NCBI GenBank assembly: GCA_963772555.1
Contig: CAVYXQ010000011.1
Span: 310,001 to 374,000, forward strand
Reading direction: 5' to 3'
From: Roseiarcus sp963772555
Lineage (GTDB): Bacteria; Pseudomonadota; Alphaproteobacteria; Rhizobiales; Beijerinckiaceae
DNA: 64,000 nt
The notes beneath the pieces were generated by a model. The model saw only the letters and a list, made by a program, of their open reading frames with translations, searched no databases and was not told the DNA's origin. The position numbers and the translations under genes are program-made. Positions 1 through 9,079 of the stretch are shown one piece after another; positions within the stretch are counted from its first letter, which is position 1; each line of letters starts with the position of its first letter.

Positions 1-237
1 TTTTTCACTAGCTTGCTGCCCTCCTGTTACTACTACGTTAGCAGGATGTCCTTTCTGTCTGTTCTGATGCTGAATAACGATTTCCTTCGCCGCAGCAATG
101 CATTTGGCGTCTCCATCGCAAAGTTGTTCGATTGATTTTTTTTTCTCTGTCGGTATAACTTGGGCAAGCGCAGAATCAAAAATAGCCAATACTGCGAAAG
201 AACCAGCGATGATCGGATACTTGTTGATTATCGTCAT
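1..237 (-). CDS. Partial secreted small protein, cut by the left window edge
   Basis: The gene starts at 237 and runs off the left edge, so 79 codons are visible and the C-terminus is unknown. Residues 1-25 look like a signal peptide: Lys6, the hydrophobic stretch IIAGSFAVLAIF, and a cleavage site after SALA before Gln26. The mature part is polar, begins with a lysine run (TEKKKS) and has two close cysteines (LCDGDAKC), which could pair in the periplasm. The ATG overlaps the TGA of the upstream S53 peptidase as ATGA, so the two are probably translated together. The segment is visibly richer in A and T than the rest of the window, which suggests recent acquisition. I recognise no family. Confidence 0.6.
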   Translation of the reverse strand, partial: MTIINKYPIIAGSFAVLAIFDSALAQVIPTEKKKSIEQLCDGDAKCIAAAKEIVIQHQNRQKGHPANVVVTGGQQASEK

Positions 238-1862
238 CGGGGGGGTTTCCCAAAGCAGCATTGCACATAAGAACAGATTTGGCCGACTGTCACAGCGTTC
301 CCGTAACGATCCAAATCCCGTGGTTCTAATCGAACGCCTGGCCACTCATTCATCAGATCGCCAAATAGTGAGTCCACCGGATCTGTGATGCCAGGCATAA
401 GTTCAAATATTGGTTTGTCATCGGCAATGGAGCCAGCATTTATTCCCGGTGCGGCGTACGCTAAGACACCGACTCGGATATATGTTGGAGACGGAATCGG
501 CGTCCCGTTTGCTACCCAGCCGCTCGGACATGGGACAGCTGCGGCAATAGCACTTCGGGACACTAATCGGGGCGTCAATCTGGGCGATGGGTATGCTGAG
601 GTTCCGCAAGAGCAGACCCCGGTCGGACGGTCCCTCCGCTTACTCGCAGAAATAGCCACTCCCCACACCCTCTTTAGCGTCACCTCCGCGTCCCCGATGC
701 GACCCGCCAAAAGCTTGCCTTTAGGCGACCCCAAACCGGTGCAGGCGTCCGGTCCGACAAGGGCGCGGAACATGCCGTTGTCGCCGCTCTTGATGTCGTT
801 GAAGCAGACATTGTTCCTGTAGAGGTCGGGCAGGATGAAGCCGCGCTTCGGCCCGAACGCCGCCAAGAGACCCGCGTACAGTGCGGCGGCGGCGCTCGTT
901 CCGCCGACGACGTAGTCTTTCCCGGCGACGACGATCCGGTAGCCTGTGGCCGGGTCTGCGTGCGCGGCGACGTCAGGCACCATGCGCATCGTCGACTGCA
1001 TCGTACCGAGCTGCCAGTCGGGAATGGTAAAGAATTCCGAGACGCCGCCGCCCGTGCCGTCGCCGTCCGGATCGCCGGGCTCGTCGTTCCAGACCTTTTC
1101 CTCGTCAAGCGCCTTTTTGACCGCAGCGGCCTTCTCCGCCGCGGCGCCTTTCGGCGGCTTCCCCAGACTCGTGCCGCCGCAGCCGATCACATAGGGCGAC
1201 GAGGCCGGGAAATCGACGTTCGAGGGGGAAGGGCCCCCGTCGCTCGAATCATTGTCGCCCGACCCAGCGACGATGATCATGCCGCTGTCGATCGCGGCCT
1301 TCGCCGCGGCGTTGAAGGCGTCGGCCGCGGCGCGCCCCCAGGTCTGCTCGTCCGCTCCCCAGGTGATGCAGCAGACGTCGCAATTGTCCGCGGTGGCCGC
1401 GACAAGCCCCGCGGTGAGGTCCTTCGTCCAGTAGACCACGATGGTCGCGGGCTTGTCCGTCGCCGCGGCGTAGGCTGCGCCGGCAAGCTGGATATCGAGA
1501 GCGACTTCCGCATCCGCTTCGTTCGGCTTCTGCAACTTGCTGTTCGTCACCTCCGGATCGAGCGAGCGATCCGTCGGGGTAGGCGTCACCCTTCCCGGCA
1601 GCCCTTGCGCGGCAAAGAACGTGTTGATGTCCGTCTGCAGCCAGCCGCCGGCGAGGTGGATCAGCGCAATCTTCCCGCCGCCCGAAACCCGTGTCTGTTT
1701 CGGGTCCGGCCAGTCATAGGCCGCACAAATGTCCTTGACGGGCCAGTCGTCGCCGGCCTTCGCGTCAGGGTGCACGATGAAGTAAGGGTGCGGTCTATCT
1801 TTCGATATCGCCCTCAGACGCAGGGGCGTGGATGGGGGAACATGTCTTGGTCGCTGTGCCAT
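234..1862 (-). CDS. Peptidase S53 (sedolisin/kumamolisin-like) domain protein
   Basis: 542 residues. The S53 catalytic signature is complete: Glu119 and Asp123 in ADAEVALDIQLAGA, the oxyanion aspartate Asp203 in AGSGDNDSSDG, and nucleophile Ser323 in GGTSAAAALYAG. The catalytic domain spans roughly residues 40-392 and ends in the usual GLGSPKGKLL. Family members are serine-carboxyl endopeptidases active at acid pH and are usually secreted with a large N-terminal prodomain. Here only about 45 residues precede the domain, with neither signal peptide nor prodomain. About 150 extra C-terminal residues are unassigned and less GC-rich. No Shine-Dalgarno is obvious before the ATG at 1862. The gene is coupled to the secreted protein downstream. 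Identity as S53 is firm; location and activity are not. Confidence 0.85.
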   Translation of the reverse strand: MAQRPRHVPPSTPLRLRAISKDRPHPYFIVHPDAKAGDDWPVKDICAAYDWPDPKQTRVSGGGKIALIHLAGGWLQTDINTFFAAQGLPGRVTPTPTDRSLDPEVTNSKLQKPNEADAEVALDIQLAGAAYAAATDKPATIVVYWTKDLTAGLVAATADNCDVCCITWGADEQTWGRAAADAFNAAAKAAIDSGMIIVAGSGDNDSSDGGPSPSNVDFPASSPYVIGCGGTSLGKPPKGAAAEKAAAVKKALDEEKVWNDEPGDPDGDGTGGGVSEFFTIPDWQLGTMQSTMRMVPDVAAHADPATGYRIVVAGKDYVVGGTSAAAALYAGLLAAFGPKRGFILPDLYRNNVCFNDIKSGDNGMFRALVGPDACTGLGSPKGKLLAGRIGDAEVTLKRVWGVAISASKRRDRPTGVCSCGTSAYPSPRLTPRLVSRSAIAAAVPCPSGWVANGTPIPSPTYIRVGVLAYAAPGINAGSIADDKPIFELMPGITDPVDSLFGDLMNEWPGVRLEPRDLDRYGNAVTVGQICSYVQCCFGKPPR

Positions 1863-2154
1863 AATCGCCGCGCTCTAATCGTTTTAGACTACCACCTTTT
1901 GGGTTCCCGCTTCCGGCAATGCTCGTAAAAGCTCGCAATACGCACGAAACTCGATGCCCCAACGCGAGCTATCCCTACTTCCGCCGCGGTTTGGCGAAAC
2001 AAGGCGCAAATTTGACCCAAGGTCGCCTTATGTGTGAAAGTTTCATAAAGTCGCACTTGACGCAACAGTCTTTTCACGAACGCGTGAACTATTTCTGGAG
2101 ACCATTCGGCGGCGGCGTCTCGCGGCCAGAGGCAGCCGCGCGCCGTGTCTAACC
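1863..2154. other. Non-coding gap between S53 gene and relaxase remnant
   Basis: I see no supported gene here. A 62-codon frame on the minus strand (1889-2077) has no recognisable domain and no ribosome binding site. The stretch presumably contains the promoter of the S53 gene. Confidence 0.4.
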
Positions 2155-2487
2155 CTAGCGGCCGAGCTCCCTCTTTGGCCCCAGTCCCCAGTCGATGCCG
2201 CCCCCGTCATTCATCACGCCGGCAACATGCCGGCCAAGCTGCTTCTCCAACGATCGCGACCATGGGACGAGCTGGAATCCGAGGCCGTTGTCGATCATGG
2301 CGAACCGACCCGACGCGAGAGTCAAAGTCTGACGGCAAGTCCCGGCGACATTCTCGCCGGGCTTCGTCTGAAGGTGGGGCAGCGCGGTCTCGGCCGACAG
2401 TTTGGCGCCGACAGTGTCGAGCTCTCGCCGCCGCAAAGTCGCGAGGAGGTCGCGCTGAAGGACGATGCGCTCACCCTGCCTGGCGGC
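2155..2487 (-). pseudogene. C-terminal remnant of a relaxase with DUF3363 domain
   Basis: About 110 codons match the end of the DUF3363 domain that closes VirD2/TraI-like relaxases of alphaproteobacterial plasmids and integrative elements. Recognisable pieces are RDLLATLRRRELD, KLSAETALPHL, GRFAMIDNGLGFQLVPW and SLEKQLGRHVAGV, followed by the natural stop at 2155. The nicking domain and everything upstream are missing; the frame before about 2487 no longer resembles the family. Full-length relaxases nick oriT and lead the transferred strand, so this piece cannot work. It marks where a conjugative or mobilisable element once sat. Recognition is from memory of the family, without a search. Confidence 0.7.
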
Positions 2488-3159
2488 GAATCCGGAATCG
2501 GAGTTACGGTGGCAGGCCGGCCAATGCCTAAATGAGGGCCAAGTCGTTACGGGGTCCAGAGAGGGGTTCCGGCGATACATAACTCAATCCCGTATTTCCG
2601 ATATGGGATGGAGTCTGGAGGGTTATGTGAGGTCGCCGGCGCGCGCGTTTGATCGCCACGAAGGGCGACCTCACATAAGCCGGATTGAACGAAGGCGCCG
2701 CGTTCGAGGGTGATAGAGCTGGGCGGACGCGCTTGGACACTGCGAATGTGGTTAGCGGCGAGACGCCGCCACAATCGGCCCTATGGAAAAAGCTTCAATT
2801 CGCCACATAAGGATTTCAAGCGCTTGAGCCACGATCGCCACAGTCGCTCTTGTTTCTGTACCGGTCCCGTCCACGCCTTCCGGTGTCGTCCGCCACGTTT
2901 CGGATCGTGTGCACGTTGATGCACAAGGCCGGCCGCCGCGTCGTTCGACGGTCTGTCGGTTTCGAATTCGAGCCACTTCGCAGCTCCAACAGTCTCCGAG
3001 GTCCGTCGAAGCAATTGTGCCGACGAAGTCGGCTTCGTTCAATCGCCCCCGGGATGCGCTGCTCATGCCCTCGACGATTCCCCGCGCGATGGGATCCAAA
3101 GGGGGAGCAGGTTCGAAGAGCGGATTTGACTTGCCTTACTCCGTCCAGACAATCTCGCC
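2488..3159. other. Degraded non-coding stretch of a former mobile region
   Basis: No intact gene is supported. It contains the inverted repeat at 2623-2678 and a related half-site CGCCACATAA at 2801-2810. Minus-strand frames between about 2780 and 3100 have protein-like composition but change frame and match nothing I know. A possible promoter, TTGACT followed 16 bases later by GACAAT, lies just before 3160. Confidence 0.45.
2623..2678. repeat. Perfect 15-bp inverted repeat, recombinase-site-like
   Basis: TTATGTGAGGTCGCC at 2623-2637 is answered by its exact reverse complement at 2664-2678, with a 26-bp spacer. A partly matching half-site (CGCCACATAA) follows at 2801-2810. Such spaced palindromes with TTATGTGG/CCACATAA cores are typical of tyrosine-recombinase or replication-protein binding sites. 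No recombinase gene lies next to it, so its role is inferred only. Confidence 0.6.
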
Positions 3160-3405
3160 GTGAGGACGATCGTCTGGAGCCCCGACAAGAATCGCGAGCG
3201 CAAGTCCGACGCCAAGAGAAGGATATGTTTCGAAGACATCGTCGCTGCTATCGACAGCGGCGGCCTGCTGGCGCATTTGCTTCGCCTGGAGGGAAGGAGG
3301 TCCGTCCGATGTCGAAATCGTCGATTACCCCTGATCCCGACTGGCTTCCCAATCCGACGCCGGGCGGAATCCTGCTCGAGGCGTTCATGCGGCCGCTCAA
3401 ACTGA
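3160..3405 (+). pseudogene. Truncated BrnT-like toxin remnant
   Basis: A GTG-started frame gives a short N-terminus resembling BrnT-type ribonuclease toxins: IVWSPDKNRER followed by ICFEDIVAAIDSGGLLA, which fits their conserved opening (tryptophan, then SFEDV and a short leucine-rich turn). After about residue 42 the similarity ends and the frame runs into the start of the antitoxin gene at 3309. The catalytic C-terminal half is missing, so a functional toxin is unlikely. BrnT normally pairs with BrnA, not HigA, so the neighbouring antitoxin is probably not its partner. The assignment rests on about 40 residues. Confidence 0.35.
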
Positions 3406-3625
3406 GTCAGACCGCGCTCGCCCGCGCGCTGCGCGTGCCGCCCCGCCGCATCAACGAAATCGTGCTCGGCAAGCGGGCGGTCACCGCCGACAGCGACCTG
3501 CGCCTGACCCGGTATTTTCGCCTGACGCCCGGCTTTTTCTCGGCCTGCAAGCCGACCATGACCTGATGGAGCGGCGCCGCGAACTCGGGCCCGCTCTCGA
3601 ACTGATCGCTCCGCGCGCCGCGTGA
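3309..3625 (+). pseudogene. higA: HigA-family antitoxin, broken by a one-base frameshift
   Basis: The ATG at 3309 follows a strong GGAAGGAGG. The protein is a HigA-type XRE antitoxin: an N-terminal GGILLEAFMRPLKLSQ, then a helix-turn-helix (QTALARALRVPPRRINEIV) and the usual ending RYFRLTPGFF. In the T5 run at 3534-3538 one base appears to be missing. As written the frame ends at 3566 with an unrelated tail. Restoring one T gives GFFLGLQADHDLMERRRELG and a normal stop at 3623-3625. HigA proteins bind and neutralise HigB and repress their own operon. No HigB toxin is visible next to it. The helix-turn-helix lies before the break and could still bind DNA. Confidence 0.75.
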
Positions 3626-3670
3626 CAGAGCGTTGGGGATTGCGGTCAGCCTAAGGGAGGAGGATCACGC

Positions 3671-5182
3671 ATGAGCGCCGGTTCCCCGGCGACCGCGGCC
3701 GCCCAGCCGTCCGCCACGCCTCAATCGCATTTCCCGAAACAGGCGATCGTGGTCATTCACGGCATCGGCGAGCAGCGTCCGATGGACACGATCACCGACT
3801 TCGTCCGCGCCGTGTGGGAGACCGACCCCGACGTCTGCAGGAACGACAAGCCGCTGCCGGCGGAAACCTGGAGCAAGCCGGACGTGCGGACGGGCTCGCT
3901 CGAACTGAGGCGCATCACGACGCGCGAAAGCACGCCGACCCCCGCGTTCCCGCGCGGCGTGCGTTCGGACTTCTACGAGCTCTATTGGGCCGACTTGTCG
4001 GCCGGCTCGACATGGGATGAGGTCAGGTCGTGGGTCGCGACGCTCCTGTGCCGCAATCCGTTCACCTCCGTCCCGCGCGACGTCATGCTCGCCTGGATCG
4101 CCCTCTGGGTCTTGTGCCTCGTCATCCTTGCCTTGCTGATCGCAAGCGTGCTGCCGAGGGACGCCACGATCTTTCACACTCCATTCCGCGACTTTTGGCC
4201 ATTCTCGTTTTTGCTTCGCTGGCAGACATGGGAGCTCGCCGCAGTCGCCGCCGTTCTGGCCTGGCTCGCGCACAGCGTCGCGGTTCCCTACGCAGGCCGC
4301 GTGGTGCGCTACACGCGGGCCACTCCGGACAACATTGCCGCGCGCAAGGACATCCGCGAACGAGGGCTCGCGCTGCTCGACGAACTGCACAAGAAAGATT
4401 ATCAGCGCATCATCGTCGTGGGCCACAGCCTCGGTTCGATCCTGGCCTATGATCTTGTCAGTTACTTCTGGGCGAGGCGCGACGCGAGCCGCACGCTCGT
4501 TGAAGGCACGGCAGAATTCGAGGCGCTGCGGCGGCTCGAGCAGTCTCTCATCGCGTTTGAGAAGAAGCCCTCGGACGAGGCCGTCGCCGCATTTCGTCAG
4601 GCGCAACAGAACCTCTCGCGGCTTCTTCGGCAGCGCCCGTCGCCTCAGGGCGAGGAGCCCGATGGGCGATGGCTCATCACCGACCTCGTCACGCTGGGCT
4701 CGCCGCTTGCGCACGCCGACTTCCTTCTCGGCAAGAGCGCAAAAGACATGGACGAGCGGATCCTGCGCCGGGAATTCCCCACCTGTCCGCCGGTGCGCGA
4801 GGTCCTTGACGATTGGTCGCTGGGCGAAGCGAGGAAAACCGATCTTCCGCTCGACGAGGCGGAGCCCAAGCTTCTCTGTTTTCCGCTCCGCAAGGACCGC
4901 GAGTGGCAGCTCCATCACGCCGCCCCGTTCGCAGCGGTCAGCTGGACCAACATCCATGATCCTGCGCGGCTTGTCTTCGCCGGCGACATCATCTCCGGCC
5001 CGCTCGCGTTTCGATTCGGAAAGGCCGTTCGCGACGTCGATCTGCGCGCGTTGCGCGGCCAGTCGATAGGCTTTTCGCATACGAACTATTGGCGGCTCTC
5101 GCGGGCGGGATCGGCCGGAGCGGACGTCCGCGCCCTCCGCGAGGCGCTCGATCTCTCAGGCCTGCGCCTGCCTGTCGCATGA
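3671..5182 (+). CDS. Membrane-anchored alpha/beta-hydrolase-fold serine hydrolase
   Basis: 503 residues; the ATG at 3671 follows AAGGGAGGAGG. An N-terminal strand ending in VVIHGIGEQRP is the oxyanion-hole segment of lipase/esterase-like hydrolases. The nucleophile elbow is VVGHSLGSILAYD at about residues 260-270. Between them are two transmembrane segments, about residues 137-161 (LAWIALWVLCLVILALL) and 195-215, so the enzyme should sit in the inner membrane. A C-terminal region with TLGSPLAHADF and TNIHDP resembles proteins annotated as lipase-like in Rhizobiales. The substrate is unknown. It stands alone between the broken antitoxin and a palindromic repeat. Confidence 0.8.
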   Translation: MSAGSPATAAAQPSATPQSHFPKQAIVVIHGIGEQRPMDTITDFVRAVWETDPDVCRNDKPLPAETWSKPDVRTGSLELRRITTRESTPTPAFPRGVRSDFYELYWADLSAGSTWDEVRSWVATLLCRNPFTSVPRDVMLAWIALWVLCLVILALLIASVLPRDATIFHTPFRDFWPFSFLLRWQTWELAAVAAVLAWLAHSVAVPYAGRVVRYTRATPDNIAARKDIRERGLALLDELHKKDYQRIIVVGHSLGSILAYDLVSYFWARRDASRTLVEGTAEFEALRRLEQSLIAFEKKPSDEAVAAFRQAQQNLSRLLRQRPSPQGEEPDGRWLITDLVTLGSPLAHADFLLGKSAKDMDERILRREFPTCPPVREVLDDWSLGEARKTDLPLDEAEPKLLCFPLRKDREWQLHHAAPFAAVSWTNIHDPARLVFAGDIISGPLAFRFGKAVRDVDLRALRGQSIGFSHTNYWRLSRAGSAGADVRALREALDLSGLRLPVA

Positions 5183-5225
5183 GCGCCTTGGCCGCCGCGG
5201 TGCGGTGCGGCGCCTTGCTTCTTTG

Positions 5226-5305
5226 TCATGCCCGCGCATGCGGGCATCCAGAACTGAAGGCCGCGCAGGGGGGCTACTCTGGATTCCCGCGTTCGCGGGA
5301 ATGAC
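5226..5305. repeat. Palindromic intergenic repeat
   Basis: GTCATGCCCGCG...GCGGGCATCCAG faces CTGGATTCCCGCG...CGCGGGAATGACA across about 80 bases, giving two hairpins nested in a larger inverted repeat. It belongs to the REP-like elements common between genes of Hyphomicrobiales and probably serves as a transcript end for the hydrolase gene. Confidence 0.6.
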
Positions 5306-5330
5306 AATGCCCGAGAACCCAGACCCGCGC

Positions 5331-5947
5331 ATGAATCCCATGCCTAACGAAACCCAGCCCGAGCGCTCCCTGCGCCCACTCGTGGGCGCTTTGGCAAACA
5401 TGCTCGAGGCGGCGGGCCCGGAGGCCTTGCCCTTCCTGCGCGACTGGCCGCGGGATTTGATCGCGCGGCGGCAAGCCGCACGCTCGCTTCCCGTCGTTTC
5501 CTCCTCAAAGGCCTCGGGCGCTTCGCTGCGCCCGGGACGCGCGCGCTGGTCGAGGCCATCGCGGAGCGGGCCGGCGATCTCGACTGGCGGAAGACCTATG
5601 CGAGCGCCGATTTCGGCGAGCGCTTCCTGCAAAACTATGGCTGGAGCGAGTGGATGGGCAGGCGCGGCGCGTTCGAGAGCGAGGCGATCGCCTGCGGCGT
5701 CCTTCTCCTCGGCCCCGACACCGAATATCCCGCGCATTCGCACGAGGCGGAGGAACTCTATCTCCCCCTGGCGGGGCATGCCCTGTGGCGCTCCGGCCAG
5801 TCCGACTGGCGGCTCCGCCCGCCCGGGACATCGATCCACCATCCCTCCTGGACGACCCACGCCATGCGCACCGCAGCCGAGCCGCTGCTCGCCGCCTATG
5901 TCTGGCGCGCCGGCGACCTCACGGCGAAGTCGCGCATCGACGGATGA
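5331..5947 (+). pseudogene. DMSP-lyase-like cupin protein with internal frameshift
   Basis: Two frames together make one protein. The N-terminal part (from ATG 5331 or 5340) gives EALPFLRDWPRDLIARR and then loses the family. From about 5495 another frame continues with RFLLKGLGRFAAPGT, RKTYASADFGERFLQNYGW and IACGVLLLGPDTEYPAHSHE, ending at 5947. The cupin metal motif is PAHSHEAEELYLPL with a second histidine set in SIHHPSWTTHAMRT. This layout matches bacterial DMSP-lyase family (DddL/DddQ-like) cupins, many members of which have no proven DMSP activity. One base seems to be missing near 5495; adding it would restore a protein of about 205 residues. It is either a pseudogene or a sequencing error. 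Confidence 0.65.
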
Positions 5948-6037
5948 GCAAAAAAGCCCGCCGCATGGCGGCGGCGGACCAGCGTCGCGAGCAGGGCGGC
6001 CGCGTCCCTGCGCGGCAGGGTTTTCCGTTCGCGCCCG

Positions 6038-6230
6038 AATTCCCTGTTCCGGGCGGAGCAGCGAATTCAAATTCCCTGTTCCGTCTTCAGCTTCCGCGCG
6101 AACGCATCCGCTGAAGGGAATGAAATGCCCTGGTTTTGTCCGCCGCTCGACGGGCCGCGGGAGGGCTTTTTTGCGTTTGCAGGGAATTTCAGGGAATAGC
6201 AGGGAAAACCGGCGGAACGGCCGAATGCGT
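6038..6230. repeat. Dispersed CCCTGTT-type repeat, intact copy
   Basis: Contains two AATTCCCTGTTCC motifs, a central segment ending in GCATCCGCTGAA, and a tail GGGAATAGCAGGGAAAAC followed by CGGCGGAACGG. The same parts occur in the same order around 58508-58666 (start and centre) and 60418-60456 (tail). It fills the gap of about 300 bases between the cupin gene and lpd; I see no gene in it. Confidence 0.65.
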
Positions 6231-6250
6231 CCTGTGGGGCGAAGCCCCGC

Positions 6251-7639
<1,389 letters not shown>

Positions 7640-7754
7640 GATCGTCATCGCGAGCGGAAGCCCAAGCGAGGCGAGCCACGGATCGCCGGGCGCCCTACGA
7701 AGCCTGGATTGCTTCGTCGCTGCGCTCGTCGCAATGACGGGTCGGGCATGCGAT

Positions 7755-9074
7755 TCAATCCTCGATGAAGAGCGTCGCAGGCGTCTCGAGAAGCGCGCGG
7801 ACGCGCTGGATGAAGGTCGCCGCGTCATGGCCGTCGACCACCCGGTGATCGAACGACGACGACAGGTTCATGGTCTTCCGTGGCGCGAAGGCGCCGTCGC
7901 GCCAGACCGGCCTCACCATGACCTTGTTGACGCCGACGATCGCCACTTCCGGGCGGTTGATGATCGGCGTCGAGGCGACGCCGCCGAGCGCGCCGAGCGA
8001 GGTCAGCGTGATCGTCGAGCCGGAAAGCTCGTCGCGCGCCGCGACCCCCTGGCGCGCCGCCTCGCTCACCCGGCGCATTTCGCGGGCGCATTCGTGCAGG
8101 GAGAGCGTCTCCGCGTGGCGCACCACGGGAACCATCAGGCCAACCGGCGTCTGCGTCGCAATGCCGAGATGAACCGCGCCGTAGCGCTCGATCACCTCAT
8201 TGTCGTCATCGTAGTGCGCGTTGACCTGGGGAAAGTCGGCGATCGCCTTGACGACCGCAAGCATCAGGAAGGGCAGCATGGTCAGCTTCGGCCGCTCGGC
8301 GGTGGCGCGCGCGTTGAGCGCGGCGCGCAGTTCCTCCAGCGCCGTGACGTCGACCTCCTCGACATAGGAGAAATGCGCCACCCGGCGCGCCGACTCGGCC
8401 ATGTTCTGGGCGATGCGGCGGCGCATGCCGACGACCTTGATCGTCTCGACGCCGAGGTTCGGCGCGTTGCCGGAGCCTCTTGCCGGCGCCTCGGGCGGAC
8501 GGGAGACATAGGCGTCGAGATCGTCGTGGGTGATGCGGCCGGCCGGTCCCGTGCCGGGCACGAAGCGCAGGTCGATTCCGGCCTCGCGCGCCTGCTGCCG
8601 CACGGCCGGCGAGGCGAGCGGCTTTTCGCCCGGCGGGCGAGGGGCGCCATGGCGGGGCGCGGGAGCGAGCGGGCGCGGCGGGGCGACCGGGGCGCTCGGC
8701 GGCGCCTTGAGCGGCAATTCCGCCGCTGCGGGCTCGGGTTCCGCCGGCCTCGGCTCGGGCGGCGGTCCGGCCTTGGCGGGCGCGGCCCTAGCCGGGGCGC
8801 CCCTCGCCGCGGGCGGAGGCGAGTCGGGCAGCCCGGGCGCGTCGATCCGGATCAACTCGGACCCGACTGCCAGCACGTCGCCGACGGCGCCGCCGAGGGC
8901 GACGACGGCGCCGGCGACCGGCGTCGGGATTTCGACCGTCGCCTTGTCGGTCATCACCGCGGCAACGACCTGATCCTCGCGCACGAGATCGCCGACCTTG
9001 ACCGACCACTCGACGATCTCGGCCTCGGCGACGCCCTCGCCGACATCCGGCAGCCTGATCGAGCGCATGCCCAT
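7755..9074 (-). CDS. bkdB: Branched-chain 2-oxoacid dehydrogenase E2 (dihydrolipoyl acyltransferase)
   Basis: 439 residues, start ATG at 9074, five bases after the bkdA2 stop. It transfers the acyl group from lipoamide to CoA and forms the core of the complex. One lipoyl domain occupies residues 1-78 with the lipoylated lysine in VMTDKATVEIP. An alanine/proline-rich linker follows, then a subunit-binding domain (ASPAVRQQAREAGIDL...GRITHDDLDAY) and the acyltransferase domain ending with the catalytic histidine in SFDHRVVDGHDAATF. The single lipoyl domain and the sequence NLSSSFDHRVVDG fit branched-chain E2 better than pyruvate E2, in line with the neighbouring E1 genes. Confidence 0.93.
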   Translation of the reverse strand: MGMRSIRLPDVGEGVAEAEIVEWSVKVGDLVREDQVVAAVMTDKATVEIPTPVAGAVVALGGAVGDVLAVGSELIRIDAPGLPDSPPPAARGAPARAAPAKAGPPPEPRPAEPEPAAAELPLKAPPSAPVAPPRPLAPAPRHGAPRPPGEKPLASPAVRQQAREAGIDLRFVPGTGPAGRITHDDLDAYVSRPPEAPARGSGNAPNLGVETIKVVGMRRRIAQNMAESARRVAHFSYVEEVDVTALEELRAALNARATAERPKLTMLPFLMLAVVKAIADFPQVNAHYDDDNEVIERYGAVHLGIATQTPVGLMVPVVRHAETLSLHECAREMRRVSEAARQGVAARDELSGSTITLTSLGALGGVASTPIINRPEVAIVGVNKVMVRPVWRDGAFAPRKTMNLSSSFDHRVVDGHDAATFIQRVRALLETPATLFIED

Positions 9075-9079
9075 CGGCG

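Noticed and set aside
2781..3099. Minus-strand frames with protein-like stretches
   Set aside because: They shift frame repeatedly and match no family; treated as degraded DNA.
3124..3160. Promoter-like TTGACT-N16-GACAAT before the toxin stub
   Set aside because: The start codon follows so closely that transcription would begin at or inside the coding sequence; mentioned only in the region entry.
3665..5080. Long minus-strand open frame opposite the membrane hydrolase gene
   Set aside because: It is the antisense shadow of a gene with clear motifs and ribosome site; the translation is arginine-rich and has no domain.
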